DNA of 64,000 nt from Bacillus sp. CHD6a (GTDB lineage Bacteria > Bacillota > Bacilli > Bacillales > Bacillaceae_I), in assembly GCF_001293645.1 (NCBI RefSeq), contig NZ_LBMD01000014.1:62001-126000 (forward strand), read 5' to 3'. The notes below the pieces were generated by a model. The model made no database searches. It saw only the letters and a list, made by a program, of their open reading frames with translations, and was not told where the DNA came from. Positions within the stretch are counted from its first letter, which is position 1; the number at the start of each line of letters is the position of its first letter. The position numbers were made by a program, and so were the translations under genes. This document shows, in pieces, positions 37,877 through 48,641 of this stretch.

Positions 37877-38347
37877 ATGTTAATAATTTTTACCATTGTA
37901 AATTTCGCACTTATTCTTCTTGCGATTTTTTTTATTAGTTTACTCTTTATCAAAATCTCCAAAGTTCAACAGCTAGAACAAGAATACCGTACCTTGTTAC
38001 AAGAAGCAGAAGATACCATCACAAGTTATGTCTTGGAGATTAAAGAAGAGAATCATTCCTTCCTGCAGAAGCTCTCAAAACCAACTCCTATTCCCTCGAC
38101 TAACCGAGAAAGCTTTGACACTAGGGAGGACGACATTACTGAAACAGACTTAAAGGAATACTTGACGCCACAAACTGTTGGGGAAGAAAACAAGAATGCT
38201 TTGTCTGAAAAGGTGCCATTTGAACATTGGACCTTGAAAGATCAAGTGAATCATTTAAGTGAAAAGGGGCTATCTGCCTCACAAATTGCCAAAAAACTTA
38301 ATAAAGGAAAAACAGAAATAGAATTGTTGTTGAAATTTCGACAATGA
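37877..38347 (+). CDS. swrB: SwrB-like swarming motility protein (YlxL)
   Basis: The 156-residue protein has an N-terminal membrane helix (about 2-25), a coiled coil (about 28-60), a variable linker, and a C-terminal helix-turn-helix-like stretch, LSEKGLSASQIAKKLNKGKT. Position directly after sigD at the end of the fla/che operon identifies it with B. subtilis SwrB, which activates the export apparatus and raises sigma-D activity. Sequence conservation in this family is low, so context carries most of the weight. Confidence 0.85.
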   Translation: MLIIFTIVNFALILLAIFFISLLFIKISKVQQLEQEYRTLLQEAEDTITSYVLEIKEENHSFLQKLSKPTPIPSTNRESFDTREDDITETDLKEYLTPQTVGEENKNALSEKVPFEHWTLKDQVNHLSEKGLSASQIAKKLNKGKTEIELLLKFRQ

Positions 38348-38361
38348 AGCCTATTTAAAAC

Positions 38362-38390
38362 TTGATTGTCAAAAGTGATTATGATATATT
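38362..38390 (+). promoter_or_regulatory. Sigma-A promoter of rpsB with extended -10
   Basis: TTGATT (38362-38367), a 17-nt spacer and TATATT (38385-38390) preceded by TG at -15/-14. It follows swrB directly, with no clear terminator between. The predicted leader is about 110 nt. Confidence 0.6.
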
Positions 38391-38396
38391 TATTTT

Positions 38397-39213
<817 letters not shown>

Positions 39214-39224
39214 TTTGATTGAAG

Positions 39225-39265
39225 AAAAGGTGATAAGAGGGGAAAGCCTTTTATCACTTTTTTTT
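39225..39265 (+). terminator. Terminator between rpsB and tsf
   Basis: GTGATAAGAGG pairs with CCTTTTATCAC around a 6-nt loop, preceded by AAAAG and followed by eight T. It probably attenuates rather than blocks read-through into tsf, since I see no strong separate promoter in the 58-nt remainder. Confidence 0.8.
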
Positions 39266-39322
39266 GGAAAATATGACATTCGTAATAAAAAATATTTACA
39301 TATCCTAAGGAGGAAATAAACA

Positions 39323-40204
39323 ATGGCTGTTACTGCTCAAATGGTAAAAGAATTACGTGAAAAAACTGGCGCTGGCATGATGGATTGCAAAAAAGCGTTA
39401 ACGGAAACAAACGGAGACATGGAAAAAGCAATCGATTTCTTGCGTGAAAAAGGTATTGCTAAAGCTGCTAAGAAAACTGACCGTATCGCTGCTGAAGGTC
39501 TAACTGCTATCGTAACTAATGGAAACGAAGCAGTAATTCTTGAAGTAAACTCCGAGACAGACTTCGTTGCGAAAAACGAAGGTTTCAAAACACTTGTAAA
39601 CGAACTAGGTGAATTCCTTATCTCCCACAAACCTGAGTCTGTAGAAGCTGCTCTTGAAACTAAAATGGACAACGGTGTTGCAGTTTCTGAACACATCAAC
39701 TCTGCAATTGCTAAAATCGGTGAGAAATTAACTCTACGTCGCTACACAATCGTTACAAAAACAGATGCAGACGCATTCGGTGCTTACTTGCACATGGGCG
39801 GTCGTATTGGAGTATTGACTCTTCTTGAAGGTACTACTGATGAAGCGGCTGCAAAAGACGTTGCGATGCACATCGCTGCGATCAACCCTAAATATATCTC
39901 TCGTGACGAAGTTTCTCAAGAAGAAGCAGACCGCGAGCGCAAAGTATTAACAGAACAAGCTCTAAACGAAGGTAAGCCAGAAAACATCGTAGCTAAAATG
40001 GTAGAAGGCCGTCTTGGAAAGTACTTCGAAGATATCTGCCTACTTGACCAAACTTTCGTTAAGAACCCTGACATGAAAGTACGTCAATTCGTAGAAAGCA
40101 AAGGCGCTACTGTAAAATCCTTCATCCGTTACGAAGTTGGAGAAGGAATCGAAAAACGCCAAGACAACTTTGCTGAAGAAGTAATGAGCCAAGTTAAAAA
40201 ATAA
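39323..40204 (+). CDS. tsf: Elongation factor Ts
   Basis: The 293-residue nucleotide exchange factor for EF-Tu has the N-terminal UBA-like domain with [16 protein letters not shown] (about 11-26) and the core motif [13 protein letters not shown]. Codon use is biased like that of rpsB. The SD is AAGGAGG. A terminator and then a repeat-filled gap of about 460 bases separate it from pyrH. Confidence 0.98.
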   Translation: MAVTAQMVKELREKTGAGMMDCKKALTETNGDMEKAIDFLREKGIAKAAKKTDRIAAEGLTAIVTNGNEAVILEVNSETDFVAKNEGFKTLVNELGEFLISHKPESVEAALETKMDNGVAVSEHINSAIAKIGEKLTLRRYTIVTKTDADAFGAYLHMGGRIGVLTLLEGTTDEAAAKDVAMHIAAINPKYISRDEVSQEEADRERKVLTEQALNEGKPENIVAKMVEGRLGKYFEDICLLDQTFVKNPDMKVRQFVESKGATVKSFIRYEVGEGIEKRQDNFAEEVMSQVKK

Positions 40205-40220
40205 GAGGAACAACATATAT

Positions 40221-40251
40221 AAAAGGGGAACACTTATGTGTTCCTCTTTTT
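40221..40251 (+). terminator. Rho-independent terminator after tsf
   Basis: AAAAGGGGAACAC pairs with GTGTTCCTCTTTT (one G-U pair) around a TTAT loop, ending in a U-tract. It closes rpsB-tsf. Confidence 0.9.
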
Positions 40252-40382
40252 AGGAAAATATTCTTAAAATATCTCTGTTAAAGGATAGTTTAGTTGTAAT
40301 AAAAGTATCCTAGCTGTTGATTGGAGCAAAAGGCGAAGACTCCAACGGGAGGTAGCGCTAGGTGGAGACCCCGCAGGCTAGC

Positions 40383-40600
40383 GAGGCCACTGAAAAACTG
40401 ACAACGTAAAGTTTTTTATGATTCCTAGCTGTTGATTGGAGCAAAAGGCGAAGACTCCTTAGGGAGCTAGCACTAGGTGGAGACCCCACAGGCGTAGCCG
40501 AGGAGGCTCCAGCAGTGCCCCTAGGAAAGTGAAGCCATTTGCGGAAATCAACAGCGGTGTTTAGTGAAATTTCAAAATCAGTGTCTTTTTCAGTGGCTTC
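40383..40600. mobile_element. MITE-like element nested in a palindromic repeat, 8-bp target duplication
   Basis: The element is 218 bp. It begins GAGGCCACTGAAAAAC and ends TTTTTCAGTGGCTTC, with imperfect inverted ends. It is flanked by AGGCTAGC at 40375-40382 and 40601-40608. It contains a complete B repeat (40426-40557) and no open frame of note. It is the clearest case of insertion into the centre of a repeat. Confidence 0.8.
40426..40557 (+). repeat. Palindromic repeat (B type) inside the MITE-like element
   Basis: It runs from TAGCTGTTGATTGGAGC to GGAAATCAACAGCGG. It is similar to the outer copy around it but not identical, so the two are separate copies rather than a recent tandem duplication. 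Confidence 0.85.
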
Positions 40601-40713
40601 AGGCTAGCCGAGGAGGCTCCAGCAGCGCCCCTAGGAAAGCGAAGCCATTTGCGGAAATCAACAGCGGAGTTTAACAGAACCTTAAACAAACTCTTTTATT
40701 AATGGAGGTTACT

Positions 40714-41436
40714 ATGGCTCAAGCTAAATATCAACGTATCGTACTAAAACTAAGCGGAGAAGCCCTTGCAGGTGAACAAGGCTTCGGAATCAACCCATCT
40801 GTCATCAAATCCGTATCCCAACAAGTAAAAGAACTAACCGAACTAGGTGTAGAAGTAGCAGTCGTCGTGGGCGGCGGTAACATCTGGAGAGGAAAAGTCG
40901 GCAGCGAAATGGGGATGGACCGTGCATCAGCAGATTACATGGGCATGCTTGCAACTGTGATGAACTCCTTAGCACTTCAAGATAGTTTAGAAAATTCCGG
41001 TGTGCAAACACGAGTTCAAACATCCATTGAAATGCGTCAGGTTGCTGAACCTTACATTAGAAGAAAAGCAATTCGTCACTTAGAGAAAAAACGTGTCGTC
41101 ATTTTCGCAGCAGGAACAGGAAACCCATATTTCTCTACAGATACAACTGCAGCATTACGTGCAGCGGAAATTGAAGCGGACGTCATCTTGATGGCGAAGA
41201 ACAATGTGGATGGAGTATACAGTGCAGATCCTACTATCGACGCGACTGCAACGAAGTATGAAACATTATCTTACCTAGATGTATTGCGTGAAGGTCTAGC
41301 TGTTATGGACTCTACTGCTTCTTCTTTATGTATGGACAATGATATTCCTATTATCGTTTTCTCCATCATGGAAGAAGGGAATATTAAACGAGTAGTATTA
41401 GGTGAAAATATCGGAACGATTGTGAGGGGGAAATAA
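40714..41436 (+). CDS. pyrH: Uridylate kinase (UMP kinase)
   Basis: The 240-residue amino-acid-kinase-fold enzyme phosphorylates UMP to UDP. Motifs are [14 protein letters not shown] (about 9-22) with the phosphate-binding Lys, [11 protein letters not shown], and the C-terminal [21 protein letters not shown] chose ATG 40714 because the SD GGAGGT lies at 40704-40709; ATG 40702 overlaps it. frr follows 2 bases after the stop. Confidence 0.97.
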   Translation: MAQAKYQRIVLKLSGEALAGEQGFGINPSVIKSVSQQVKELTELGVEVAVVVGGGNIWRGKVGSEMGMDRASADYMGMLATVMNSLALQDSLENSGVQTRVQTSIEMRQVAEPYIRRKAIRHLEKKRVVIFAAGTGNPYFSTDTTAALRAAEIEADVILMAKNNVDGVYSADPTIDATATKYETLSYLDVLREGLAVMDSTASSLCMDNDIPIIVFSIMEEGNIKRVVLGENIGTIVRGK

Positions 41437-41438
41437 TT

Positions 41439-41996
41439 ATGGCAAATCAAGTTATTACTCAAACAAAAGACAGAATGGAAAAAGCGGTACAAGCTTACTC
41501 CAGAGAATTGGCAACAATCCGTGCAGGTCGCGCAAGTGCTGCATTACTTGATAAAGTGACAGTTGACTACTATGGTGCGCCGACTCCAGTCAACCAATTG
41601 GCTTCTTTAAATGTACCTGAAGCAAGACTACTTGTGGTACAACCTTATGATAAAACATCATTAGGGGATATAGAAAAAGCGATCATTAAAGCAGATCTTG
41701 GATTAAACCCATCCAATGATGGTACAGTAATCCGTATCTCCATCCCTGCATTGACAGAAGAGCGCCGTAAAGATCTAGTAAAACAAATCAAGAAAATTTC
41801 TGAAGAAGCGAAAGTGGGAATCCGCAATATTCGCCGCGATGGAAATGATGATTTAAAGAAACTAGAAAAGAACGGAGAAATTACGGAAGACGAGTTACGC
41901 GGCTATACGGATGACATCCAAAAGCAGACGGACGCGTTCATTGCCAAAGTTGATTCTGTTACAAAAGAAAAAGAAAAAGAAATCATGGAAGTATAA
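41439..41996 (+). CDS. frr: Ribosome recycling factor
   Basis: The 185-residue protein splits post-termination ribosomes together with EF-G. It has the RRF motifs [20 protein letters not shown] (about 24-43) and [20 protein letters not shown] near the C-terminal helices. It is tightly linked to pyrH and closed by a terminator. Confidence 0.97.
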   Translation: MANQVITQTKDRMEKAVQAYSRELATIRAGRASAALLDKVTVDYYGAPTPVNQLASLNVPEARLLVVQPYDKTSLGDIEKAIIKADLGLNPSNDGTVIRISIPALTEERRKDLVKQIKKISEEAKVGIRNIRRDGNDDLKKLEKNGEITEDELRGYTDDIQKQTDAFIAKVDSVTKEKEKEIMEV

Positions 41997-42026
41997 GCGA
42001 TTTACATGTAAAATAGAAAGATGGAA

Positions 42027-42058
42027 AGACCCTCTAATGTTTACAGGGGGTTTTTTTG
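42027..42058 (+). terminator. Rho-independent terminator after frr
   Basis: ACCCTC pairs with GGGGGT (one G-U pair) around an 11-nt loop, followed by seven T. It separates pyrH-frr from uppS. Confidence 0.8.
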
Positions 42059-42125
42059 TTAATACTGTTACTATAAATGGATAGACCCTTTCGGTACGTC
42101 TGTTTATTTTTAATGGAGGATTTTT

Positions 42126-42899
42126 ATGCTGAAGAAAATACAAGAGTGGAGAGGCAAAGAAACCTCTAAATCGCTTAGCTTAAAAGAAGAAATAATGAAC
42201 CATCCCATACCAGAGCATATCGCCATCATCATGGACGGCAATGGAAGATGGGCAAAAAAACGCGCAATGCCGAGAATAGCTGGTCATCATGAAGGGATGA
42301 AAACAGTAAGAAAAATCACCAAAGCTGCTAATAGCCTAGGGGTAAAAGTGTTGACCCTGTATGCTTTTTCCACTGAAAATTGGAAACGACCAAAACTTGA
42401 AGTCGATTTTCTGATGAAATTGCCAGAAGAGTTCCTCGGTACCTTCCTTCCAGAATTAATGGAAGAGAATGTACAAGTTCGACTTATGGGGAATAAGTCT
42501 GATCTACCGGAACATACACTTAGAGCTGTTAACAATGCAATGGAGAAAACGAAGGATAACACTGGACTTATTCTTAACTTTGCTTTAAATTATGGGGGAC
42601 GCGATGAAATTCTCCGAGCTGTAAAGGATGTAGCTGCGGATATTAAAAATAACGCACTTACAACCGATCAATTAACAGAAGAGATGTTTTCAGAATATCT
42701 TTTCAGCAATTTATTACCGGATCCAGATCTTTTAATTCGTACAAGCGGTGAAATACGATTAAGCAATTTTATGCTGTGGCAGTTGGCGTATGCAGAATTT
42801 TATTTTACAGATGTACTATGGCCTGACTTTGAAGAAAATGATTTATATGAGGCAATTAATAGTTTTCAAATGCGCGGGAGAAGATTTGGTGGTATATAA
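42126..42899 (+). CDS. uppS: Isoprenyl transferase (undecaprenyl diphosphate synthase)
   Basis: The 257-residue cis-prenyltransferase makes the C55 lipid carrier for cell-wall synthesis. The catalytic Asp is Asp37 in IAIIMDGNGRWAKKR. Other motifs are GHHEGMKTV, LYAFSTENWKRP and the C-terminal IRTSGEIRLSNFMLWQ. The SD is GGAGG. It heads the uppS-cdsA-dxr-rasP group, which supplies lipid precursors. Confidence 0.97.
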   Translation: MLKKIQEWRGKETSKSLSLKEEIMNHPIPEHIAIIMDGNGRWAKKRAMPRIAGHHEGMKTVRKITKAANSLGVKVLTLYAFSTENWKRPKLEVDFLMKLPEEFLGTFLPELMEENVQVRLMGNKSDLPEHTLRAVNNAMEKTKDNTGLILNFALNYGGRDEILRAVKDVAADIKNNALTTDQLTEEMFSEYLFSNLLPDPDLLIRTSGEIRLSNFMLWQLAYAEFYFTDVLWPDFEENDLYEAINSFQMRGRRFGGI

Positions 42900-42917
42900 G
42901 AAGGTGTTGGACATACA

Positions 42918-43709
42918 ATGAAACAAAGAATTATTACAGCTGTTATTGCAGCAGCAGCTTTTTTACCAATCGTTATTTACGGAAAACTCCCATTTGTTGT
43001 CTTTATCTATTTTCTGGCAACAGTTGGACTATTTGAAGCAATGAGAATGAAGCGTATGTCGTTGGCAAGTGTACCAGGAGTGTTGTCATTGTTACTTCTA
43101 TGGTTTCTGATGATACCTTCTAATATGTATGAGGCAGATTCGCTGATCCTGTCAAAAATGGATTTCATCCTGCTTATCTCCCTTTTGCTTTTATCGTACA
43201 CGGTCCTTTCTAAGAATAAGTTTACATTCGATGATGTTGGATTCCTTATGATTTCCACTATCTATGTAGGATTAGGCTTTTATTATTTTATAGAAATTAG
43301 AGAACTAGCTCTAGCGTTCGTTTTCTTTGCTTTATTCGTTATTTGGACGACAGATTCAGGTGCATACTTTATTGGAAAATCAATGGGGAAGACTAAATTA
43401 TGGCCTGAAATCAGTCCAAATAAAACGGTAGAGGGATCTCTAGGTGGGGTAATTTGTGCAGTTGTCGTAGGGGGGATTTTTCACTTTGTTGTGGATTTTG
43501 ACCACTCGATCTTCATCACCATTATCATAGCCATCCTTTTATCCATTTTTGGACAAATTGGGGACTTGGTGGAATCTGCACTTAAAAGACATTACAAGAT
43601 TAAGGATTCAGGTTCTATTTTACCTGGTCATGGTGGGATATTAGATCGCTTTGACAGCCTTCTTTTCGTATTACCGCTATTGCATTTTATACATATCTTT
43701 CTTTTCTGA
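42918..43709 (+). CDS. cdsA: Phosphatidate cytidylyltransferase
   Basis: The 263-residue membrane enzyme, with about seven to eight hydrophobic helices, makes CDP-diacylglycerol from phosphatidate and CTP. The family signature near the C-terminus is LKRHYKIKDSGSILPGHGG, followed by ILDRFDS. It is located between uppS and dxr as in B. subtilis. Confidence 0.97.
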   Translation: MKQRIITAVIAAAAFLPIVIYGKLPFVVFIYFLATVGLFEAMRMKRMSLASVPGVLSLLLLWFLMIPSNMYEADSLILSKMDFILLISLLLLSYTVLSKNKFTFDDVGFLMISTIYVGLGFYYFIEIRELALAFVFFALFVIWTTDSGAYFIGKSMGKTKLWPEISPNKTVEGSLGGVICAVVVGGIFHFVVDFDHSIFITIIIAILLSIFGQIGDLVESALKRHYKIKDSGSILPGHGGILDRFDSLLFVLPLLHFIHIFLF

Positions 43710-43751
43710 CACATTGTAGTAAAGAGAAGGCTTTTGGAGAGGTGAGTGTTG

Positions 43752-44903
43752 GTGAGGAAAATAAGTCTATTGGGAGCATCTGGTTCTATAGGAATACAAA
43801 CAATAGAAGTAATTAGGCAACATAGCGACCAATTTCAGCTGCTAGCTTTCAGTGTGGGTGGAAATGTCAAAGTCGCACAAGAATTGATACAGGAATTTAA
43901 TCCGCAAGTGGTCTCGGTGCAAACAAAAGAGAATTGTGAAGCGTTAAAAAGTCAATTCGCTTCTAAAGATATTCGCATTGTTTATGGGGAAGATGGATTG
44001 ATTGAAGTGGCAACCCTCCACGAAGCTGATGTGTTGGTTAATGCTGTGATGGGGAGCGTTGGACTGATTCCTACCTTACATGCCATTGAAAATAAAAAGG
44101 TGATTGCACTAGCTAACAAGGAAACCCTCGTCACAGCAGGTCATATTGTGATGGAGGCAGCTAGAAAGCATCAAGTTCCTATACTTCCCGTAGACAGCGA
44201 GCATTCTGCTATTTACCAATGTCTTCAAGGGGAAAAAGATAAAAATATTGAAACCATCATTCTCACCGCATCAGGAGGAAGCTTTCGCGACCGAACGAGA
44301 CAACAGCTGGAAGGCGTAACAAGGGAAGATGCACTCAATCATCCAAACTGGTCGATGGGCGCTAAAATAACCATTGATTCTGCTACCATGATGAACAAAG
44401 GATTGGAAGTAATAGAAGCTCATTGGCTGTTCGATATTCCTTATCAAGATATACAAGTTGTTTTGCATAGGGAAAGTGTCATCCATTCTATGGTAGAGTT
44501 TCACGATACCAGTATCATTGCCCAGCTTGGAACGCCAGATATGAGGGTACCCATCCAGTACGCACTGACATACCCGGATAGATTGCCTCATCCAACAGGA
44601 AAAAGATTGAACTTTATGGATATTGGAAAGCTTCATTTCGAAAAAATGGACTATGCCCGTTTTCAATGTTTACAGTATGCATTTGATGCAGGAAAAGCAG
44701 GAGGAACCATGCCTACTGTGTTAAATGCTGCAAATGAGATTGCTGTCGATGCGTTCCTAAATGGACAAATTGAATTCCTTGCCATCGAAACATTTATTGA
44801 AAAGGCAATGTCCAAGCATTCCATACAGTTAAATCCTGATTTACAAACCATTAGGGAAGTGGATTTAGAAACTAGAAACTATGTTCGTTCACTAATAGAT
44901 TAG
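43752..44903 (+). CDS. dxr: 1-deoxy-D-xylulose 5-phosphate reductoisomerase
   Basis: The 383-residue NADPH enzyme makes MEP, the committed step of the non-mevalonate isoprenoid pathway. The N-terminal nucleotide-binding motif is [12 protein letters not shown]. Catalytic-site sequences are [11 protein letters not shown] and [11 protein letters not shown], and the metal and substrate loop includes TASGGSFRD and [21 protein letters not shown] prefer GTG 43752, which lies 7 bases after GGAGAGGTG and matches the family N-terminus; GTG 43746 is too close to that SD. Confidence 0.95.
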   Translation: MRKISLLGASGSIGIQTIEVIRQHSDQFQLLAFSVGGNVKVAQELIQEFNPQVVSVQTKENCEALKSQFASKDIRIVYGEDGLIEVATLHEADVLVNAVMGSVGLIPTLHAIENKKVIALANKETLVTAGHIVMEAARKHQVPILPVDSEHSAIYQCLQGEKDKNIETIILTASGGSFRDRTRQQLEGVTREDALNHPNWSMGAKITIDSATMMNKGLEVIEAHWLFDIPYQDIQVVLHRESVIHSMVEFHDTSIIAQLGTPDMRVPIQYALTYPDRLPHPTGKRLNFMDIGKLHFEKMDYARFQCLQYAFDAGKAGGTMPTVLNAANEIAVDAFLNGQIEFLAIETFIEKAMSKHSIQLNPDLQTIREVDLETRNYVRSLID

Positions 44904-44916
44904 AGGTGGATATCTA

Positions 44917-46176
44917 GTGAATACCGTAATCGCGTTTATTATTATTTTTGGCGTACTTGTTTTTGTCCATGAACTTGGACATCTTGTATTCGCCAAAAGA
45001 GCCGGTATACTTTGTAGAGAATTTGCAATAGGGTTTGGTCCAAAGGTGTTTTCTTTCAAGAAAAATGAAACAGTCTATACAATAAGACTACTTCCAATTG
45101 GGGGATTTGTCCGTATGGCTGGTGAAGATCCTGAAACCATTGAGATTAAACCAGGCTATCATATTGGCCTCTTATTCAACTCTAAGGGAGAAGTCAACAA
45201 AGTAGTAGTCAATAATAAAGATAAACACCCTGATGCAAAAGTTATCGAGGTTGAATATGCAGACCTGGAGAAGGAACTTGTCATCAGAGGATATGAAATG
45301 AATGAAGAGGAAGTCTTACAGGAATACAAGGTAAGCGAAGAATCGTATTTTGTTATGGACGGGCAGGAAATCCAAAACGCCCCTTATAACAGGCAATTTG
45401 GTTCAAAGACATTAGGGCAGCGTACGATGGCAATTTTTGCGGGACCTATGATGAACTTTATACTTGCTTTTTTCATCTTCACATTCCTTGGAATGGTACA
45501 AGGATACCCAATCAATGAATCTGTTATCGGTGAATTGACTCCTGATGGAGCTGCACAGGCTGCTGGTCTGCAACAAGGTGATAAAGTGGTTGCCATTAAC
45601 GATGCAGAAGTTTCGACTTGGGAAGAGGTAGTGAAAATCATTCAAGTGAATCCAGGAGAGGAATTGGATTTCTTGATTGAAAGAGAAGGTCAATCAGAAA
45701 CAATTGCGGTTACTCCTAAAGCAGAAACTATTGAAGGGGAAACTCGCGGAATTATCGGTGTTTACATGCCTATGGAGCAGTCTTTCTGGGGATCTTTCCC
45801 GAAAGCTGCCTCTGAGACCTATAACTGGTCAAAAGAGATTGTGGTAGGGTTAGGTAAATTGATCACGGGTCAATTCTCCCTAGATATGTTATCTGGTCCT
45901 GTCGGTATTTATAAATCGACAGAAGTTGTCGCAGAATCAGGCGTTTTCCTATTAATGAGATGGGCTGCGGTCCTTAGTATTAACTTAGGTATTATTAACC
46001 TTCTGCCAATTCCTGCATTGGACGGTGGAAGATTGATGTTCTTTGCAGCAGAAGCAGTCAGAGGGAAACCGGTTGATCGGCATAAAGAAGGACTTGTCCA
46101 CTTTATCGGCTTTGCGCTGTTAATGCTGTTAATGCTTGTTGTAACTTGGAATGACATTCAAAAGTTCTTCCTGTAA
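44917..46176 (+). CDS. rasP: Site-2 intramembrane zinc metalloprotease RasP (RseP)
   Basis: The 419-residue membrane protease cleaves anti-sigma factors and division proteins within the membrane. The zinc site HELGH (18-22) is in the first membrane helix. A PDZ domain (about 190-270) lies in the middle. LDGGR (368-372) in a later helix provides the third zinc ligand. An insertion of about 70 residues after the first helix is typical of the Bacillus form. The start is GTG 44917, 6 bases after GAGGTGGA. Confidence 0.96.
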   Translation: MNTVIAFIIIFGVLVFVHELGHLVFAKRAGILCREFAIGFGPKVFSFKKNETVYTIRLLPIGGFVRMAGEDPETIEIKPGYHIGLLFNSKGEVNKVVVNNKDKHPDAKVIEVEYADLEKELVIRGYEMNEEEVLQEYKVSEESYFVMDGQEIQNAPYNRQFGSKTLGQRTMAIFAGPMMNFILAFFIFTFLGMVQGYPINESVIGELTPDGAAQAAGLQQGDKVVAINDAEVSTWEEVVKIIQVNPGEELDFLIEREGQSETIAVTPKAETIEGETRGIIGVYMPMEQSFWGSFPKAASETYNWSKEIVVGLGKLITGQFSLDMLSGPVGIYKSTEVVAESGVFLLMRWAAVLSINLGIINLLPIPALDGGRLMFFAAEAVRGKPVDRHKEGLVHFIGFALLMLLMLVVTWNDIQKFFL

Positions 46177-46197
46177 AATAGAAACATAAGCACATGG

Positions 46198-46232
46198 ACT
46201 TGCATCATGAAATGTGGTGCAAGTTTTCTTTC
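46198..46232 (+). terminator. Rho-independent terminator after rasP
   Basis: ACTTGCATCA pairs with TGGTGCAAGT (one G-U pair) around a 7-nt loop and is followed by TTTCTTTC. Confidence 0.8.
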
Positions 46233-46252
46233 ATTTTAGGTTATGTTATACA

Positions 46253-46394
46253 CCGCTGTTGATTTCCTCACAGGACTTCGCTTTCCGCGGGGCGCTTGTG
46301 GAGCCTCCTCGGCAAGCCTCCTCGGCAAGCCTGCCGGGTCTCCTCAAAGCGCTACCTCCCGCAGGAGTCTTCGCCCTGTGCTCCAATCAACAGC
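46253..46394 (-). repeat. Palindromic repeat (B type), reverse orientation, with an internal duplication
   Basis: On the plus strand it starts CCGCTGTTGATTTCC and ends GCTCCAATCAACAGCT, the mirror of the plus-strand copies. Within it CCTCCTCGGCAAG occurs twice in tandem, which makes this copy about 13 bases longer than the others. Confidence 0.85.
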
Positions 46395-46503
46395 TACGGT
46401 ATCATCTTATTAGATAGTTTAAAGTGAAAATTAATTTACCCTGTTGACTGAAGTGCAAGGTGTGAAACTCCTGCGAGGGTGTAAGATCGTTTGAGACCCC
46501 GCT

Positions 46504-46717
46504 AGGCCACTGAAAAACTGAATTTTTATGTTCTAGTAATCTTTAGCTGTGGATTGGAGCAAAAGGCGAAGACTCCTGAGGGAGATAGCGGTAGCTTGAG
46601 ACCCCGCAGCGGAGTGAGGAGGCTCAAGCACCGCCCCTAGGAAAGCGAAGCCATTTGCGGAAATCAACAGCGGTTTTCCAATCAGCAACCATAATTCAGA
46701 TAATTTTTCAGTGGCCT
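46504..46717. mobile_element. MITE-like element, third nested copy
   Basis: The element is 214 bp. It begins AGGCCACTGAAAAACT and ends TTTTTCAGTGGCCT. It contains a B repeat (46544-46673). No clear 8-bp target duplication is visible here, so it may be older, or the flank may have changed. It carries no transposase gene. Confidence 0.7.
46544..46673 (+). repeat. Palindromic repeat (B type) inside the MITE-like element
   Basis: It runs from TAGCTGTGGATTGGAGC to GGAAATCAACAGCGG. The centre reads GGTAGCTTGAGACCCCGC. The two ends now differ at one position (GTGGATT against AATCAAC), which suggests independent drift of the arms. Confidence 0.8.
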
Positions 46718-46814
46718 CTAACGAATTGAGGAGGCTCAAGCATCGTCCCGCGGAAAGCGAACACCTGGAACGAAAGGAAACAGGGAGTTTAATATAATTA
46801 CATAAATTTTATAG

Positions 46815-48521
<1,707 letters not shown>

Positions 48522-48551
48522 TATATAGTACAATAGGTATGAATATAAAAA

Positions 48552-48581
48552 GGAAGGTACCCCATATTGGAGGTACCTTCC
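48552..48581 (+). terminator. Hairpin between proS and polC
   Basis: GGAAGGTACC pairs perfectly with GGTACCTTCC across a 10-nt loop, preceded by AAAAA. The 3' side has only a weak U-tract (ATTATGTCTTT), so termination may be partial on the plus strand. Confidence 0.55.
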
Positions 48582-48641
48582 ATTATGTCTTTATAGAATA
48601 AATACCAAAGATTAACTATGCAAGGGAAAGGGGACAGAATT

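Larger units (their letters stand above)
40311..40667 (+). repeat. Palindromic repeat (B type) split by an inserted element
   Basis: The left part (40311-40382) starts TAGCTGTTGATTGGAGC and the right part (40601-40667) ends GGAAATCAACAGCGG. Removing the inner element and one 8-bp duplication restores a continuous repeat through GACCCCGCAGGCTAGCCGAGG. Sequence after it up to pyrH is short and AT-rich. Confidence 0.85.
46439..46786 (+). repeat. Palindromic repeat (C type) split by an inserted element
   Basis: The left part (46439-46503) begins CCCTGTTGACTGAAGTGCAAGG and the right part (46718-46786) ends GGAAACAGGG. This subtype shares the centre (GAGACCCCGC, GAGGAGGCTC) with the B type but has CCCTGTT ends, as at 52990 and 58603. 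It is interrupted by the element at 46504-46717. Confidence 0.75.

Noticed and set aside
48618-48641. ATG 48618 as the polC start
   Set aside because: It has no SD, and the strong AAAGGGG lies downstream of it. TTG 48642 is well spaced and gives the usual PolC length.
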